DNA of 64,000 nucleotides from Rothia santali (GCF_024199905.1 NZ_JANAFB010000005.1:43524-107523), one strand, 5' to 3'. Shown: positions 26,394 to 40,905, numbered from the stretch's first letter. Translations and numbers: made by a program. The notes: a model not told the origin generated them from the sequence alone.

Positions 26394-27896
26394 CTAGCCC
26401 TCCACGCCCAGCTTCTGCAGGATCAGCTCGCGTACGCGACCGGCGTCGGCCTGCCCGCGCGTGGCCTTCATGACCTGCCCGACGACGGCGCCGGCGGCCT
26501 GGACCTTGCCCCCGCGGATCTTCTCCGCGACGTCGGGCATCGCGGCCAGCGCCTCGTCGACGGCGGTCGAGAGCGCGCCCTCGTCGGAGACCACCGCGAG
26601 CCCGCGCTGCTCCACGATCTCGGCCGGGGTGCCCTCGCCCTCGAGCACGTGCTCCAGGACCTTGCGGGCGATCTTGTCGTTGATCTCGCCCTTCTCGATC
26701 AGCTGGTTCAGCTCCACGACGGTGACCGGGGAGATGCCCAGCTCGCCCGGCTCGACCTCGCGCTGCTTGGCCAGGCGGGAGATCTCGCCCATCCACCACT
26801 TGCGCGCCACGGCGGCCGAGGCCCCCGAGGCGATGGTCTCCTCGATCTGGTCCATGACCCCGGCGTTGACGACGTCGCGGAACTCCTCGTCGGAGTAGCC
26901 CCACTCGGCCTTGAGCCGCCGACGCCGCTCGGCCGGGGGCTCCGGCAGCTCGGCGCGCAGCCGCTCGATCCACTCCGCGTCGGTCACCACCGGCACGAGG
27001 TCCGGCTCGGGGAAGTAGCGGTAGTCGTCGGCGTCGGACTTCGGCCGCCCGGAGGTGGTCTCGCGGGTGTCCTCGTGCCAGTGCCGGGTCTCCTGGACGA
27101 TCTTCGCCCCGGAGTCCAGGACGGCCGCGTGGCGGCAGATCTCGAAGCGCACGGCGCGCTCGACCGAGCGCATCGAGTTCACGTTCTTGGTCTCGGTGCG
27201 GGTGCCCAGCGCGTCCGTGCCCTTGGGCATGAGCGAGACGTTGGCGTCGCAGCGGACGTTGCCGCGCTCCATGCGAGCGTCCGAGATGCCGAGGTTCTTG
27301 ACGATCTCCCGGATCGCGGCGACGTAGGCGCGCGCGAGCTCCGGGGCCCGCTCCCCCGCCCCGCGGATGGGCCGGGTCACGATCTCGATCAGCGGCACGC
27401 CCGCGCGGTTGTAGTCCACGAGCGAGTAGGCGGCGCCCTGGATGCGCCCGGCCCCTCCCTTGTGGTTGAGCTTGCCGGCGTCCTCCTCCATGTGGGCGCG
27501 CTCGATGTCCACGGTGAAGACGGTGCCGTCCTCGAGCTCGATGTCGATCGAGCCGTTCTCCGCGATCGGCTTGTCGTACTGCGAGGTCTGGAAGTTCTTC
27601 GGAGTGTCCGGGTAGAAGTAGTTCTTCCGGGAGAACTCGCTGACCGGCGCGATCTCGCAGCCCAGGGCGAGCCCCAGCTTGATCGCGGACTCGACCGCGG
27701 TGCGGTTGACCATCGGCAGGACCCCGGGCAGGCCCAGGGACACGGGCGTGGTGTTGGCGTTGGGCTCGTCGCCGAACGCGTTGGGGGCGGCGTCGAACAT
27801 CTTGGTCTTGGTGTTCAGCTCGACGTGCACCTCGAAGCCCAGCACGGGGTCGTACTTGGCGAGGGCCTCGTCGAAGGACAGGGTCGCGTCGCTCAT
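26394..27896 (-). CDS. gatB: Asp/Glu-tRNA amidotransferase subunit B
   Basis: tRNA-binding kinase-like subunit of GatCAB, which converts Glu-tRNA(Gln) and Asp-tRNA(Asn) to the correct amide forms. 500 aa. The cradle domain has [35 protein letters not shown] and [18 protein letters not shown] and the YRYFPEPDL segment are characteristic. The C-terminal YqeY-like domain (from ~[10 protein letters not shown]) contacts tRNA. ATG 27896 overlaps the gatA stop (ATGA). Third gene of gatC-gatA-gatB. Confidence 0.97.
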   Translation of the reverse strand: MSDATLSFDEALAKYDPVLGFEVHVELNTKTKMFDAAPNAFGDEPNANTTPVSLGLPGVLPMVNRTAVESAIKLGLALGCEIAPVSEFSRKNYFYPDTPKNFQTSQYDKPIAENGSIDIELEDGTVFTVDIERAHMEEDAGKLNHKGGAGRIQGAAYSLVDYNRAGVPLIEIVTRPIRGAGERAPELARAYVAAIREIVKNLGISDARMERGNVRCDANVSLMPKGTDALGTRTETKNVNSMRSVERAVRFEICRHAAVLDSGAKIVQETRHWHEDTRETTSGRPKSDADDYRYFPEPDLVPVVTDAEWIERLRAELPEPPAERRRRLKAEWGYSDEEFRDVVNAGVMDQIEETIASGASAAVARKWWMGEISRLAKQREVEPGELGISPVTVVELNQLIEKGEINDKIARKVLEHVLEGEGTPAEIVEQRGLAVVSDEGALSTAVDEALAAMPDVAEKIRGGKVQAAGAVVGQVMKATRGQADAGRVRELILQKLGVEG

Positions 27897-29494
27897 TTGG
27901 CGGCTCCTTCGGTGCGTGCGGAGATCAGGGTCTCGGTGGCGGGCAGGCGGCCCAGCAGCGGGCCGCCCCACTGCGCCTCGAGCGCGGCCTCGAGGCCCGC
28001 GGCGGCGCGGTAGAGCCGGGCATCCTCGCGGACGGGGGCCACGAACTGGATGCCCACCGGCAGGCCGTTCTCCGGGGCCAGGCCGCCGGGGACGGAGATC
28101 GCCGGGACGCCGGCCAGGTTGATCGGGATCGTGGCGATGTCGTTGAGGTACATGGCCAGCGGGTCGTCGACCTTCTCCCCCGCCCGGAACGCCGTGGTGG
28201 GCGAGGTCGGGGAGACGAGGACGTCGACCTGGCCGAAGGCCTGCTCGAAGTCCCGCATCACCAGGGTGCGGACCTTCTGCGCCGCGCCGTAGTACTGGTC
28301 GTAGTAGCCGGCCGAGAGCGCGTAGGTGCCCAGGATGATGCGGCGCTTGGCCTCGGGGTTGAACCCGGCGGCGCGCGTGGCCGCCATGACGCGCTCGATC
28401 GTGACCGGGCCGTCCTCGGGCAGCGTGCGGGCGCCGAAGCGGACGCCGTCGTACTTGGCCAGGTTGGAGGAGACCTCGGAGGACATGATGAGGTAGTACG
28501 CGCCCAGCGAGTACTTGAGGTGGGGCAGCGAGACCTCCACGATCTCGGCGCCGGCGGCGCGCAGCGCCTCGAGCGACTCGCGGAAGCGCTGGGAGACGCC
28601 GTCCTGCAGGCCCTCGGCGTGCAGAAGCTCCTGCACGACGCCGACCCGCAGGCCGCGCAGCCCGCCCTCGGCCGCGCCGGCGGCCGCCTCGGCGGCGTAC
28701 GGGCCCACGGGGTCCTTGAGCGAGGTCGCGTCGCGGGGGTCGTGGCCGCCCAGGACCTCGTGCAGCAGCGCGGCGTCGCGCACCGTGCGGGCGTGCGGGC
28801 CGATCTGGTCCAGCGAGGAGGCCATCGCGATCGCGCCGTAGCGGGAGACGGAGCCGTAGGTCGGGTGGACGCCGACCGAGCCCGTCACGGACGCGGGCTG
28901 GCGGATCGAGCCGCCGGTGTCGCTGCCGAGCGCCAGGGGCGCCTGGAACGCGGCCACGGCCGCGGCCGAGCCGCCGCCCGAGCCGCCGGGGATCCGGTCC
29001 AGGTCCCACGGGTTGCGCGAGACCCCGAAGGCCGAGTGCTCCGTGGAGGAGCCCATCGCGAACTCGTCGAGGTTGGTCTTGCCGAGGATCGGCATGCGGG
29101 CCTCGCGGACCTTGGCGATCACGGTCGCGTCGTAGGGGCTCAGCCAGCCCTCGAGCATGCGGGAGGCGGCCGTCGTCGGCATCCCCCGGGTGACGATGTT
29201 GTCCTTGACGGCGATCGGGACGCCGGCCAGCGGGTGCAGCTCGTCGCCGGCGGCGCGGGAGGCGTCGACGCCGCGCGCGGTGGCCAGGGCCTCCTCCTCG
29301 GCGACGTGCAGGAAGGCGTTGAGGCCGGTCTTCCCGCGCGAGCGGTCGGCGGGGTCGACGGCGTCGCCGTCGGTCGCCGCGATGTGCTCGAGGTGGGCGC
29401 GGGTCAGCTCCTCGGAGGAGACCTCTCCCGCGGCGAGCTTCGCGGCCGCCGCGGCGGCGGACAGCTGGACGAGTTCGGTGCGACTCACGGTCAT
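27893..29494 (-). CDS. gatA: Asp/Glu-tRNA amidotransferase subunit A
   Basis: Amidase-signature subunit that releases ammonia from glutamine. 533 aa. The Ser-cisSer-Lys triad is visible: Lys in PIAVKDNI, cis-Ser in the glycine-rich [13 protein letters not shown], and nucleophile Ser in [13 protein letters not shown]. The C-terminal [15 protein letters not shown] is typical of GatA. An insertion of about 15 residues near the N-terminus ([11 protein letters not shown]) is a lineage feature. It lies 10 bp after gatC and overlaps gatB by four bases. Confidence 0.97.
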   Translation of the reverse strand: MTVSRTELVQLSAAAAAAKLAAGEVSSEELTRAHLEHIAATDGDAVDPADRSRGKTGLNAFLHVAEEEALATARGVDASRAAGDELHPLAGVPIAVKDNIVTRGMPTTAASRMLEGWLSPYDATVIAKVREARMPILGKTNLDEFAMGSSTEHSAFGVSRNPWDLDRIPGGSGGGSAAAVAAFQAPLALGSDTGGSIRQPASVTGSVGVHPTYGSVSRYGAIAMASSLDQIGPHARTVRDAALLHEVLGGHDPRDATSLKDPVGPYAAEAAAGAAEGGLRGLRVGVVQELLHAEGLQDGVSQRFRESLEALRAAGAEIVEVSLPHLKYSLGAYYLIMSSEVSSNLAKYDGVRFGARTLPEDGPVTIERVMAATRAAGFNPEAKRRIILGTYALSAGYYDQYYGAAQKVRTLVMRDFEQAFGQVDVLVSPTSPTTAFRAGEKVDDPLAMYLNDIATIPINLAGVPAISVPGGLAPENGLPVGIQFVAPVREDARLYRAAAGLEAALEAQWGGPLLGRLPATETLISARTEGAAK

Positions 29495-29503
29495 CTGCTC
29501 CTC

Positions 29504-29800
29504 TTAGTCTTCGTTCAGGATGGCCGGGACCTTGAACTGCCCGTCCTCGGCGTCGGGAGCGTTCAGGAGGGCCTCCTCGCTGGTGAGGCCGTCCTCCACG
29601 ACGTCGTCGCGCAGCACGTTGGACATGGCGATCGGGTGCGAGGTGGGCGGGACGTCCTGGATGGGCGCCTCGGAGACCGAGCGCACGGCCTCGACGATCA
29701 CGTCGAGCTCCGCGGCCATGTGGTCCAGCTCCCGGTCGTTCATCTCGATGCGCGCCAGGTTCGCGAGGTGCGCGACCTGGTCACGGCTGATGGCAGACAT
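29504..29800 (-). CDS. gatC: Asp/Glu-tRNA amidotransferase subunit C
   Basis: Small (98 aa) belt subunit that holds GatA and GatB together. It shows the family pattern [18 protein letters not shown], the proline segment [10 protein letters not shown] and [23 protein letters not shown] 29800 (MSAISRDQV) is preceded by CAGGAGTACTC. First gene of the gatCAB operon. Confidence 0.95.
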   Translation of the reverse strand: MSAISRDQVAHLANLARIEMNDRELDHMAAELDVIVEAVRSVSEAPIQDVPPTSHPIAMSNVLRDDVVEDGLTSEEALLNAPDAEDGQFKVPAILNED

Positions 29801-29945
29801 GAGTACTCCTGCTCGGTTGGTGGTCTACGGCGGCCCGGCGGCGCGATCGAGGGCGGCCGGGACCCTCCGCCCAGTCTAGTCACGGGGTGCGCGGGGGCCG
29901 CATCGGGGGTGTGGACGGCCCGGCCGCGGAAACGGCCGTTAACGG

Positions 29946-29983
29946 CGTCGCACCCCGCCCTGCGAACAGGACGGGGTGCGACG
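29946..29983 (-). terminator. Terminator of rpf
   Basis: CGTCGCACCCCG and CGGGGTGCGACG pair perfectly, with an inner CCTG/CAGG stem around GAA. It starts about 45 bp past the rpf stop codon on the minus strand. Confidence 0.75.
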
Positions 29984-30026
29984 GAGATCACGCGGGCTCG
30001 GCGTGCGAGGCCCGGGGATCAGCCAC

Positions 30027-30764
30027 TTACGCGGCGGGGATCTCCAGGACCTGGCCCGGGAAGATCAGGTTGGGGTCGGAGACCACGGAGCCGTTGGCCG
30101 AGGCGAGGGACTCCCAGGAGACGCCGTGCTGGGCGGCGATCGAGGAGAGGGTCTCACCGGCGGCGACGGTGTGCTCACCGGCGGAGGCCTGGACCGGGGC
30201 GGCGGGGGCCTCGGCGACCGGGGCGGCGGCCTCGTAGGACTGCTGGACCGGGGCAGCGGGGGCCTCGGCCTGGACGGGAGCCTCGGCCTGGACCGGAGCC
30301 TGGGCGGGGGCCTCGGCCTGAGCCGGGGCCTCGTAGGTCTCCACGTTGGAGGACTGCGGGGCGACGGTCTCGGCCTTGGCCGGGGCCGGGGTCTGGGCGG
30401 GAGCCTCGTTGGCGGAGGCGCTCGCGCCGCTCAGGCCGACGCCGCAGGAGGGCCAGGCGCCCTTGCCCTGGCCGGCGAGCACGCGCTCGGCGACCTGGAT
30501 CTGCTCGGACTTGGAGGCGTTCTCGGGGCTGCCCTGGCCGCCGAAGCCGGCCCAGGTGCTCGGGGTGAACTGCAGACCGCCGGAGAAGCCGTTGCCGGTG
30601 TTGATGCCCCAGTCGCCGCCGGACTCGCACTGAGCGACGGCGTCCCACTCGGCCTCGGTGGCGGCGTTGGCCGGCATCGACAGGGCGGCTGCGGCCGCAC
30701 CACCGATGACGAGGGCGGCGGCACCGCGGCGGGCGTGACGACGGATGTTGGAAGTAGTGTTCAC
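30027..30764 (-). CDS. rpf: Resuscitation-promoting factor (transglycosylase + LysM)
   Basis: Secreted muralytic enzyme that helps dormant cells resume growth. 245 aa. A signal peptide ([22 protein letters not shown] ending at ANA-AT, ~residue 34) is followed by the transglycosylase domain (~35-112), with the catalytic Glu in [20 protein letters not shown] and the paired cysteine in WPSCGV. Next comes an Ala/Pro/Glu/Gln-rich linker with degenerate repeats such as EAPVQAEAP (~115-195), then a C-terminal LysM domain ([20 protein letters not shown] ... FPGQVLEI). This architecture matches Micrococcus luteus Rpf. The gene has a ~190-nt structured leader. Confidence 0.95.
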   Translation of the reverse strand: MNTTSNIRRHARRGAAALVIGGAAAAALSMPANAATEAEWDAVAQCESGGDWGINTGNGFSGGLQFTPSTWAGFGGQGSPENASKSEQIQVAERVLAGQGKGAWPSCGVGLSGASASANEAPAQTPAPAKAETVAPQSSNVETYEAPAQAEAPAQAPVQAEAPVQAEAPAAPVQQSYEAAAPVAEAPAAPVQASAGEHTVAAGETLSSIAAQHGVSWESLASANGSVVSDPNLIFPGQVLEIPAA

Positions 30765-30954
30765 GATGCTCCTCGGGCCACCTACGCTCCACCCATCCCT
30801 GGGCTTCCGCGCGCCGTCGTCTACCCCTAGATGTATTGGGGGGTGTACTTCAGGTGTCTGCCCTGTAGACGACGTCCGGTGTTACGGCAGCACCTAGCAT
30901 GTAGTCCGCGCACTTCCGCGCGGTGACGTCCGGGCCTCTGGGGGCCTCGGACGT
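30765..30954 (-). promoter_or_regulatory. Structured 5' leader of rpf
   Basis: Between the likely transcription start and the rpf ATG the minus strand can form three elements: an 11-bp hairpin with one bulge (30954-30926), a perfect 6-bp hairpin CCGCGC/GCGCGG (30923-30906), and a 10-bp stem CGTCGTCTAC/GTAGACGACG (30874-30865 with 30824-30815) closing a 40-nt loop. No open frame explains it. Many actinobacterial rpf genes carry a c-di-AMP (ydaO) riboswitch here, but I do not find that consensus. Confidence 0.5.
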
Positions 30955-30959
30955 TGATA

Positions 30960-30989
30960 ACGATACAATAACGTTTTTGGAGTTGGCAA
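30960..30989 (-). promoter_or_regulatory. Putative rpf promoter
   Basis: TTGCCA (30989-30984) and TATCGT (30965-30960) are 18 bp apart in an AT-rich stretch, so transcription would start at the first leader hairpin. An alternative -10 TTGTAT overlaps. The rest of 30990-31153 holds no gene that I can see. Confidence 0.4.
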
Positions 30990-31153
30990 CCAGATTTTTG
31001 CCTGATCCTCAACTTTTTTCGGCCCGCGTCACGAATGGGCATCCGTGGAGCTCGATGGGCACGAGTGCCAGACTATGGGCCCTGCGGATAGGGGGTCAAC
31101 CCCCTCGTCTATGCTTAAGATCACAGAACGATAACGCTGTCAAGTCGAACGAC

Positions 31154-35723
<4,570 letters not shown>

Positions 35724-35826
35724 TCGTCATCACCACGCGGGTTCCCGGCAGGACCGCCCTCGTCCGCGCGGGCCTCCGCCCGGCGGCTCGATCATGCCTC
35801 AGCTCACACGTCTGGCACTGGGAAGC

Positions 35827-36324
35827 TTACACCGGGGCCCGCGGGTCGCGGAGTTCGCCGAGGTAGCGCCCGCGGTATTCATCACACATTCGGACGAAAC
35901 GCCCAGGCTCCTTCTGGTAGGTCAGGTCGAAGCTCTGCCCCCGCGCCCGCACCCGGACCGTGCCGAACCCCGTCCACCGGGCGTAGGGACCGCGCGGGCC
36001 CCTGACCTCCTCGACCGTCTCCCACGGGATGGCCAGCGGCAGGCGCCCGCCCAGGCCGCGGAAGATGACGACGCGGCGGCTGGTCAGCGCGTAGCCGGTC
36101 ACGGCCCAGCGGTACCCGCGGACCAGGGCGTAGACCACGGCGGCGACCAGGACGATCGGCGCGGCCGCCGACCACCCGGCCGAGAGCGAGCCCAGCACCT
36201 GCAGCATGCTGGCGAGGAAGACGCCGAGCAGCAGCACCGCGAGCGGCCGCAGCAGCTTCATGGGGTGGGCACGGTTGCAGGTGACCACCTGCTCGCCGGC
36301 CATCAGGGGCGCGCGGTACCTCAC
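35827..36324 (-). CDS. PH-domain (bPH2) membrane protein
   Basis: A 165-aa protein with two adjacent membrane spans (LLRPLAVLLLGVFLASMLQVL and SAAAPIVLVAAVVYALV) followed by a bacterial PH-like domain (ALTSRRVVIFRGLGGRLPLAIPWETVEEV). The role of the family is not well known; it is envelope-associated. The GTG start at 36324 overlaps the birA stop (GTGA), so the two are translated together, as is common in actinobacteria. ATG 36303 is an alternative start. Confidence 0.82.
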   Translation of the reverse strand: MRYRAPLMAGEQVVTCNRAHPMKLLRPLAVLLLGVFLASMLQVLGSLSAGWSAAAPIVLVAAVVYALVRGYRWAVTGYALTSRRVVIFRGLGGRLPLAIPWETVEEVRGPRGPYARWTGFGTVRVRARGQSFDLTYQKEPGRFVRMCDEYRGRYLGELRDPRAPV

Positions 36325-37283
36325 GGGCGGCCCCCCTCCGTCTCGGCCCGCGGGGCGGGCGACGCCGCGTCGGGCGCGGTGGGGCCCTCGGCACCCGCCC
36401 CGGGGCCCCAGGTGCCCGACTCGGGACGCAGGTGCACGACGTCGCCCACGGACACCGCCACGAGCTCGCCGTCGTCGGCGCGCACCACGAGGGCGCCGTC
36501 CGCGTCGACGTCCTGGGCGAGCCCGATCAGGTCCGGCTGCCCCTCGGAACGCTGGACGCGGACCCGGCGGCCCAGGGTGTCCAGGGCGCCGCGCACGGTC
36601 TCCAGCAGGGCGGGCGCCCCCGGCGTCGCGGTCAGCACGGACCCGCCGGCGGCCTCGAAGTCCGCGACGAGCCGCCTGAACCGCTCGATGACGCCGATCA
36701 GCAGCTCGGTGCGGTCGACCTCCCCGCCGGCCTCGATCAGGAGCGAGGTCGCCGCCTCGGAGGGCAGGTCCTCGGGCCGCAGGCCGGTGTTCACGCCCAC
36801 GCCCACGACGACGCCGAGGCGGCCCGCGGCGTCGTGCGCCGCGCGGGCCAGGATCCCCGCGATCTTGCGCCCCCCGACGAGCAGGTCGTTGGGCCACTTG
36901 AGCTCGGCCGGCAGGCCGGTCTGCTCGCGGATCGCCCCGCGGACCGCCAGGGCGAGCAGGAGGGTGAGCCAGTGCAGGGACTCGGGGGGCAGCGTGGGCC
37001 GGGCCGCGTCCTCGCGGGCGGGGAGGACGGCGAAGGAGACGATCGCGGAGCTGCCGCGCGGCGTCGTCCAGGTGCGGTCCCGGCGGCCGCGCCCGGCGGT
37101 CTGGTGCTCGGTCAGCAGCGCGTGCAGGTGTCCCGGGGCCCCCTCGGGCCCCTCGGCGAGGCGGCGGACCAGCTCGTCGTTGGTGGAGGTGAGGCTGTCG
37201 ATCACCTCGACCGCGGCCCCGGAGAGCCGGGGATCCTGCGTCGGCCCCGGGATCAGTCGCCCCGTCTCGAGTGGTGCTGGCAT
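36321..37283 (-). CDS. birA: Biotin-[acetyl-CoA-carboxylase] ligase
   Basis: Attaches biotin to carboxylase carrier proteins. 320 aa, without an N-terminal DNA-binding domain, so it is an enzyme only and not a repressor. The active-site loop is AGRGRRDRTW (GRGRRGR class); ELKWPNDLLVGGRKIAGIL and VVGVGVNTG are intact. The C-terminal SH3-like part ends near VVHLRPES and is followed by an unconserved tail. ATG 37283 has AAAGGACGG upstream. Divergent from the genes leading to the acyl-CoA carboxylase subunits at 37889, a likely client complex. Confidence 0.93.
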   Translation of the reverse strand: MPAPLETGRLIPGPTQDPRLSGAAVEVIDSLTSTNDELVRRLAEGPEGAPGHLHALLTEHQTAGRGRRDRTWTTPRGSSAIVSFAVLPAREDAARPTLPPESLHWLTLLLALAVRGAIREQTGLPAELKWPNDLLVGGRKIAGILARAAHDAAGRLGVVVGVGVNTGLRPEDLPSEAATSLLIEAGGEVDRTELLIGVIERFRRLVADFEAAGGSVLTATPGAPALLETVRGALDTLGRRVRVQRSEGQPDLIGLAQDVDADGALVVRADDGELVAVSVGDVVHLRPESGTWGPGAGAEGPTAPDAASPAPRAETEGGRP

Positions 37284-37537
37284 GGCCGTCCTTTCCGTCC
37301 TTCCCCGGGTCCTGCGGCGTGCGCCGCGCGTGGTGCCCGCGGCGGTCGCCGCGGAGGGTGCGGGATGCGTCCGCCGCGGGCCGGTGCCGGGCGGTCGTGC
37401 CCGACGCCGGTGCCGGGCGCGCGTGCCCGGGCCTGCCGCCGGGCCGTCGCCCACAGGCGCGGCGGCGCAGCGCGCGGCGGGCTCCCCGTGGGCTAGTTTA
37501 GAGGTGCACGACCGACGACGAGCGCGAGGACCCTTCG
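37284..37537. other. Divergent intergenic region birA/YciI
   Basis: About 250 bp of very GC-rich DNA with no convincing gene. A TAGTTT-like -10 element near 37494 points toward the YciI gene. Nothing else can be supported. Confidence 0.4.
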
Positions 37538-37822
37538 ATGCCCCAGCATTTTGCCGTGACCTACTCCTACGGACCGGCCGAGGAGCAGGCCAAGCACCGC
37601 CCCCAGCACCGGGCCTACCTCGGCGCGCTGGTGGAGCGCGGCTGCCTCAAGGCCTCCGGGCCGTTCACCGACGAGCAGGCGCCGGGGGCGCTGCTGATCT
37701 TCGAGGCCGAGTCGCCCGCCGAGGTCCAGGAGCTGCTCGACGCGGATCCCATGGTCACCGGGGGCGCGGTGACCGGCGTCGAGATCCGCAGTTGGAATCC
37801 GGTTCTGGGTACAGTAGGTTAG
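37538..37822 (+). CDS. YciI-family protein
   Basis: A 94-aa dimeric ferredoxin-like protein. It contains RPQHRAYLGALVERGCLKASGPF, with the conserved His and the GPF turn, and LLDADPM, typical of YciI. Members may be small hydrolases or enolases acting on dienelactone- or muconolactone-like molecules; the function is mostly unproven. It precedes the carboxylase beta subunit by about 65 bp on the same strand. Confidence 0.87.
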   Translation: MPQHFAVTYSYGPAEEQAKHRPQHRAYLGALVERGCLKASGPFTDEQAPGALLIFEAESPAEVQELLDADPMVTGGAVTGVEIRSWNPVLGTVG

Positions 37823-37888
37823 CCGCTGTCTCCGGCACATCGCCGTGCCGGACCCCCGCATCCCGAGCCATCTCGCACTGAGGACGTC

Positions 37889-39520
37889 ATGACCGAAGAA
37901 CTCTCCCGCACTGCAACAGGTGACGCTCAGGCGGCGCCCGGTCCGGACCTGACCACCACCGCCGGCAAGATCGCGGACTTCTACGCCCGGCGCGAGTCCT
38001 CGTGGCTGCCCACGGGCCAGGCCCCGGTGGACCGCCAGCACTCCCGCGGGAAGAACACCGCCCGCGAGCGGATCGAGATGTTCCTGGACGAGGGCTCCTT
38101 CGTGGAGTTCGACGCCCTGGCCACCCACCAGTCCACCGCCTTCGGCATGCAGAAGAAGAAGCCGCTGGGCGACGGCCTGGTCTCCGGCTACGGGACCGTG
38201 GACGGGCGCCTGGTCGGCATCTACTCCCAGGACTTCACCGTCTTCGGCGGGTCCCTGTCCAAGGCCAACGGCGAGAAGATCGTCAAGGTGCAGAAGTTCG
38301 CGCTGCGCAACGGCTGCCCGGTCATCGGCATCAACGACGGCGGCGGGGCCCGGATCCAGGAGGGCGTGTCCTCGCTGGCGATGTTCGCCGACATCTTCCG
38401 GATGAACGTCCGCTCCTCCGGCGTCGTGCCCCAGATCTCCGTGATCATGGGGCCCTGCGCGGGCGGCGCCGCCTACTCCCCCGCGCTGACCGACTACGTG
38501 ATCATGGTCGATAAGAGCTCGCACATGTTCATCACCGGGCCGGATGTCATCAAGACCGTGACCGGCGAGGACGTGGACATGGAGACCCTCGGCGGCGCGA
38601 CGTCGCACAACTCCGTCACCGGCACCTCCCACTACCTCGCGGAGGACGAGGAGGACGCCTTCGACTTCCTGCGCGAGCTGCTGGAGTTCCTGCCCTCCAA
38701 CAACCTCCAGGACGGGCTGACCCTCGACCACGACCAGGACCCCCAGATGTCGGTGGACGACCTGGACCTGGACACCCTGATCCCTGATTCTGCCAACCAG
38801 CCCTACGACATGCGCGCCGTCATCGAGACGGTCGTGGACGACGGCCACTTCCTCGAGATGCAGGCCCTCTACGCGCCGAACGTCATGATCGGCTACGGCC
38901 GGGTCGAGGGCCGCACGGTCGGCATCGTCGCGAACCAGCCGCTGCAGTTCGCCGGCACCCTGGACATCGCCGCCTCGGAGAAGGCCGCCCGCTTCGTGCG
39001 GCACTGCGACGCCTTCAACGTCCCCATCCTCACCTTCGTGGACGTCCCCGGCTTCCTGCCCGGGACCGAGCAGGAGTTCAACGGGATCATCCGGCGCGGG
39101 GCCAAGCTGATCTTCGCGTACGCCGAGGCGACCGTCCCCCTGGTCACCGTCATCACCCGCAAGGCGTACGGCGGGGCGTACATCGTGATGGGCTCCAAGA
39201 AGCTCGGCGCGGACGTCAACCTCGCCTGGCCCACGGCGCAGATCGGCGTCATGGGCGCCCAGGGCGCGGTCAACATCCTGTACCGCCGCGAGCTGGCCGC
39301 CGTGGCCGAGGCGGGCGAGGACGTCGAGGCCAAGCGGGCCGAGCTGATCCAGAAGTACGAGGAGGAGCTGCTCAACCCGTACCAGGCGGCCGAGCTGGGC
39401 TACATCGACTCGGTCATCGCGCCCTCCGAGACCCGCGTGAACATCATCAAGTCCCTGCGCGCGCTGCACGACAAGCGCGCCGCGATGCCGGCCAAGAAGC
39501 ACGGCAACATCCCGCTGTAG
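37889..39520 (+). CDS. Acyl-CoA carboxylase, beta (carboxyltransferase) subunit
   Basis: Transfers CO2 from carboxybiotin to acetyl- or propionyl-CoA to make malonyl- or methylmalonyl-CoA for lipids. 543 aa. The N-terminal ClpP-like half shows [19 protein letters not shown] and GGGARIQEG; oxyanion glycines lie in [14 protein letters not shown]. The C-terminal half has [13 protein letters not shown] and [14 protein letters not shown]. The residue after YSPALTDY that sets acyl length in some PccB/AccD proteins is not interpreted here. The alpha (biotin) subunit is not in this window. Confidence 0.95.
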   Translation: MTEELSRTATGDAQAAPGPDLTTTAGKIADFYARRESSWLPTGQAPVDRQHSRGKNTARERIEMFLDEGSFVEFDALATHQSTAFGMQKKKPLGDGLVSGYGTVDGRLVGIYSQDFTVFGGSLSKANGEKIVKVQKFALRNGCPVIGINDGGGARIQEGVSSLAMFADIFRMNVRSSGVVPQISVIMGPCAGGAAYSPALTDYVIMVDKSSHMFITGPDVIKTVTGEDVDMETLGGATSHNSVTGTSHYLAEDEEDAFDFLRELLEFLPSNNLQDGLTLDHDQDPQMSVDDLDLDTLIPDSANQPYDMRAVIETVVDDGHFLEMQALYAPNVMIGYGRVEGRTVGIVANQPLQFAGTLDIAASEKAARFVRHCDAFNVPILTFVDVPGFLPGTEQEFNGIIRRGAKLIFAYAEATVPLVTVITRKAYGGAYIVMGSKKLGADVNLAWPTAQIGVMGAQGAVNILYRRELAAVAEAGEDVEAKRAELIQKYEEELLNPYQAAELGYIDSVIAPSETRVNIIKSLRALHDKRAAMPAKKHGNIPL

Positions 39521-39545
39521 GCCCGGACCCGTGAAGGAGTCAGCC

Positions 39546-39737
39546 ATGGAACCGAACGACGCGCAGCGCCCGCTCTTGTCCGTCGTCAAGGGCGAGCCCA
39601 GCGAGGAGGAGCTCGCGGCGCTCACGCTGGCCGTGCTGTCCCGCCGGGGCGGCGCGGACCCCGGCGCGGGCCCGCCTCGAGCAGGCGACCGCACTCGTAG
39701 GCCTCGCAGACGGAGGGCGCGTGCGGTATCGCGGTGA
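39546..39737 (+). CDS. Acyl-CoA carboxylase epsilon subunit, C-terminus abnormal
   Basis: Small (63 aa) accessory subunit found only in actinobacterial acyl-CoA carboxylases, where it activates the beta subunit. RPLLSVVKGEPSEEELAALTLAVLSRRGG is the recognisable part (~8-36). The usual C-terminal part with a conserved Trp-containing segment is missing; instead the frame runs into Arg-rich residues encoded opposite the end of the Ssd gene (overlap 39622-39737). It starts 25 bp after the beta stop with AAGGAGT before the ATG. It may be truncated by a past rearrangement. Confidence 0.75.
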   Translation: MEPNDAQRPLLSVVKGEPSEEELAALTLAVLSRRGGADPGAGPPRAGDRTRRPRRRRARAVSR

Positions 39738-40905
39738 GCGGCTCGACCCCCAGGGAACGCGCGACGTCGGCGTCGGTGACGTCGACGTACCGCGGGCCCA
39801 CGGCCACCGGGATCAGCGGCAGCAGGGGCGACCAGCGCCGCAGCAGCTCCCGGCCGCGGCGGAGGCCGCGCAGCGTGAAGGGGACCAGCACCACCAGCGC
39901 GGAGCACCGGGACAGCCACCGCCCCTCCGAGGGCCCCGCGGGGGCGAGCTCGGCCGCGCTGCCGAGGTCGACGATCGCGGAGGCCTCCCGGCTGAGGAGG
40001 GTCGCCAGGTCCCACGGGGCGACCGGCCCGGCGGCGCCCCACGCGGGGAGTGGGCCGGCGTCGGGTGCGGGAGACGACGCCCGTTCGAGGGGGGAGATCG
40101 GCAGATCGGAAGCCGGGGCCGGGGCGCCGGGGAGCAACTCGTCCCCGGCCGTGAGGATCGGCAGCCCCTGCGCCGCGGGCAGGGAGCGCAGCAGCGCCGC
40201 CGGGTCCGGAGTCCGCGGCAACCGGGCGACCTCGGCCCAGCGCAGGCCGGGCGCGGGCGTCGGCGAGACGCAGGAGTCCAGGCCGATGCTGGACGGCACG
40301 GCGTCGACCACCACGACGGGCTCGCCGCGGTCGAGGAGGCGATCCGCCAGCCACAGGCAGACCGAGGAGGTCCCGATGCCGCCGCTGATCCCCACGACCC
40401 CGATCCGCGGCATGGTCGCGGGCGCCTCCTCCCGCGCCGCCAGGCGGTCCGCCAGCCAGCCGCGTCCCTGCGGCAGCACGACGACGGAGGGCGCGGCCCA
40501 CCACCGCGCGAGCTCGCTCGCGACCTGCCACGGGTCCGCGCCGTGCTCCCGCCCGGCCACCACCACGGCCGGCCCCGGTCCGGGCCGTCCCGGCTCGCGG
40601 CCGAGGTGCGCGAGGAGCTCGGGCACGCATTCGGCCTCGATCACCAGGGAGTCCAGCGGCCCCCACAGGGGCGGGGCCCCCGACTCGTGGAAGCGCAGGG
40701 GGCGCTCCGCCGCCTGGGCGACGTCGGCCACGGTGCGCCGGAAGACCGGGTCACGGCCCCACGCCAGGACCGGCCCGCCACCCGGCTCCGCGGATTCGGG
40801 ACGGTTCGGAGGAAGGGTCTTCGGCCCGGTGGAGGTCGCGGAGCTCGCGGCGCCGCGGATCGGAGGATGGAGGGGTCTGCTGAGCGGGTGCGATTCGATG
40901 GGCAT
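39622..40905 (-). CDS. Septum-site-determining (Ssd/CpaE-like) ATPase-fold protein, orphan
   Basis: A 427-aa MinD/CpaE-like protein. The first third is a divergent receiver-like domain (VVVAGREHGADPW). The P-loop region reads VVGISGGIGTSSVCLWLA, which lacks the signature lysine of MinD (KGGxGKT) and has SGGIGTS. The latter part has VDLGSAAEL and VPFTLRGLRRGRELL. In actinobacteria this protein opens the tad pilus locus (ssd-tadA-tadB-tadC-flp), but here no tad gene follows. Its last ~38 codons overlap the epsilon subunit antisense. Function by family: septum regulation or pilus localisation. Confidence 0.78.
   Translation of the reverse strand: MPIESHPLSRPLHPPIRGAASSATSTGPKTLPPNRPESAEPGGGPVLAWGRDPVFRRTVADVAQAAERPLRFHESGAPPLWGPLDSLVIEAECVPELLAHLGREPGRPGPGPAVVVAGREHGADPWQVASELARWWAAPSVVVLPQGRGWLADRLAAREEAPATMPRIGVVGISGGIGTSSVCLWLADRLLDRGEPVVVVDAVPSSIGLDSCVSPTPAPGLRWAEVARLPRTPDPAALLRSLPAAQGLPILTAGDELLPGAPAPASDLPISPLERASSPAPDAGPLPAWGAAGPVAPWDLATLLSREASAIVDLGSAAELAPAGPSEGRWLSRCSALVVLVPFTLRGLRRGRELLRRWSPLLPLIPVAVGPRYVDVTDADVARSLGVEPLTAIPHAPSVCEAYECGRLLEAGPRRGPRRPGGTARPA

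Noticed and set aside
30765..30954. c-di-AMP (ydaO/yuaA) riboswitch before rpf
   Set aside because: The position is right, but the conserved blocks of that riboswitch could not be found; only generic hairpins are present.
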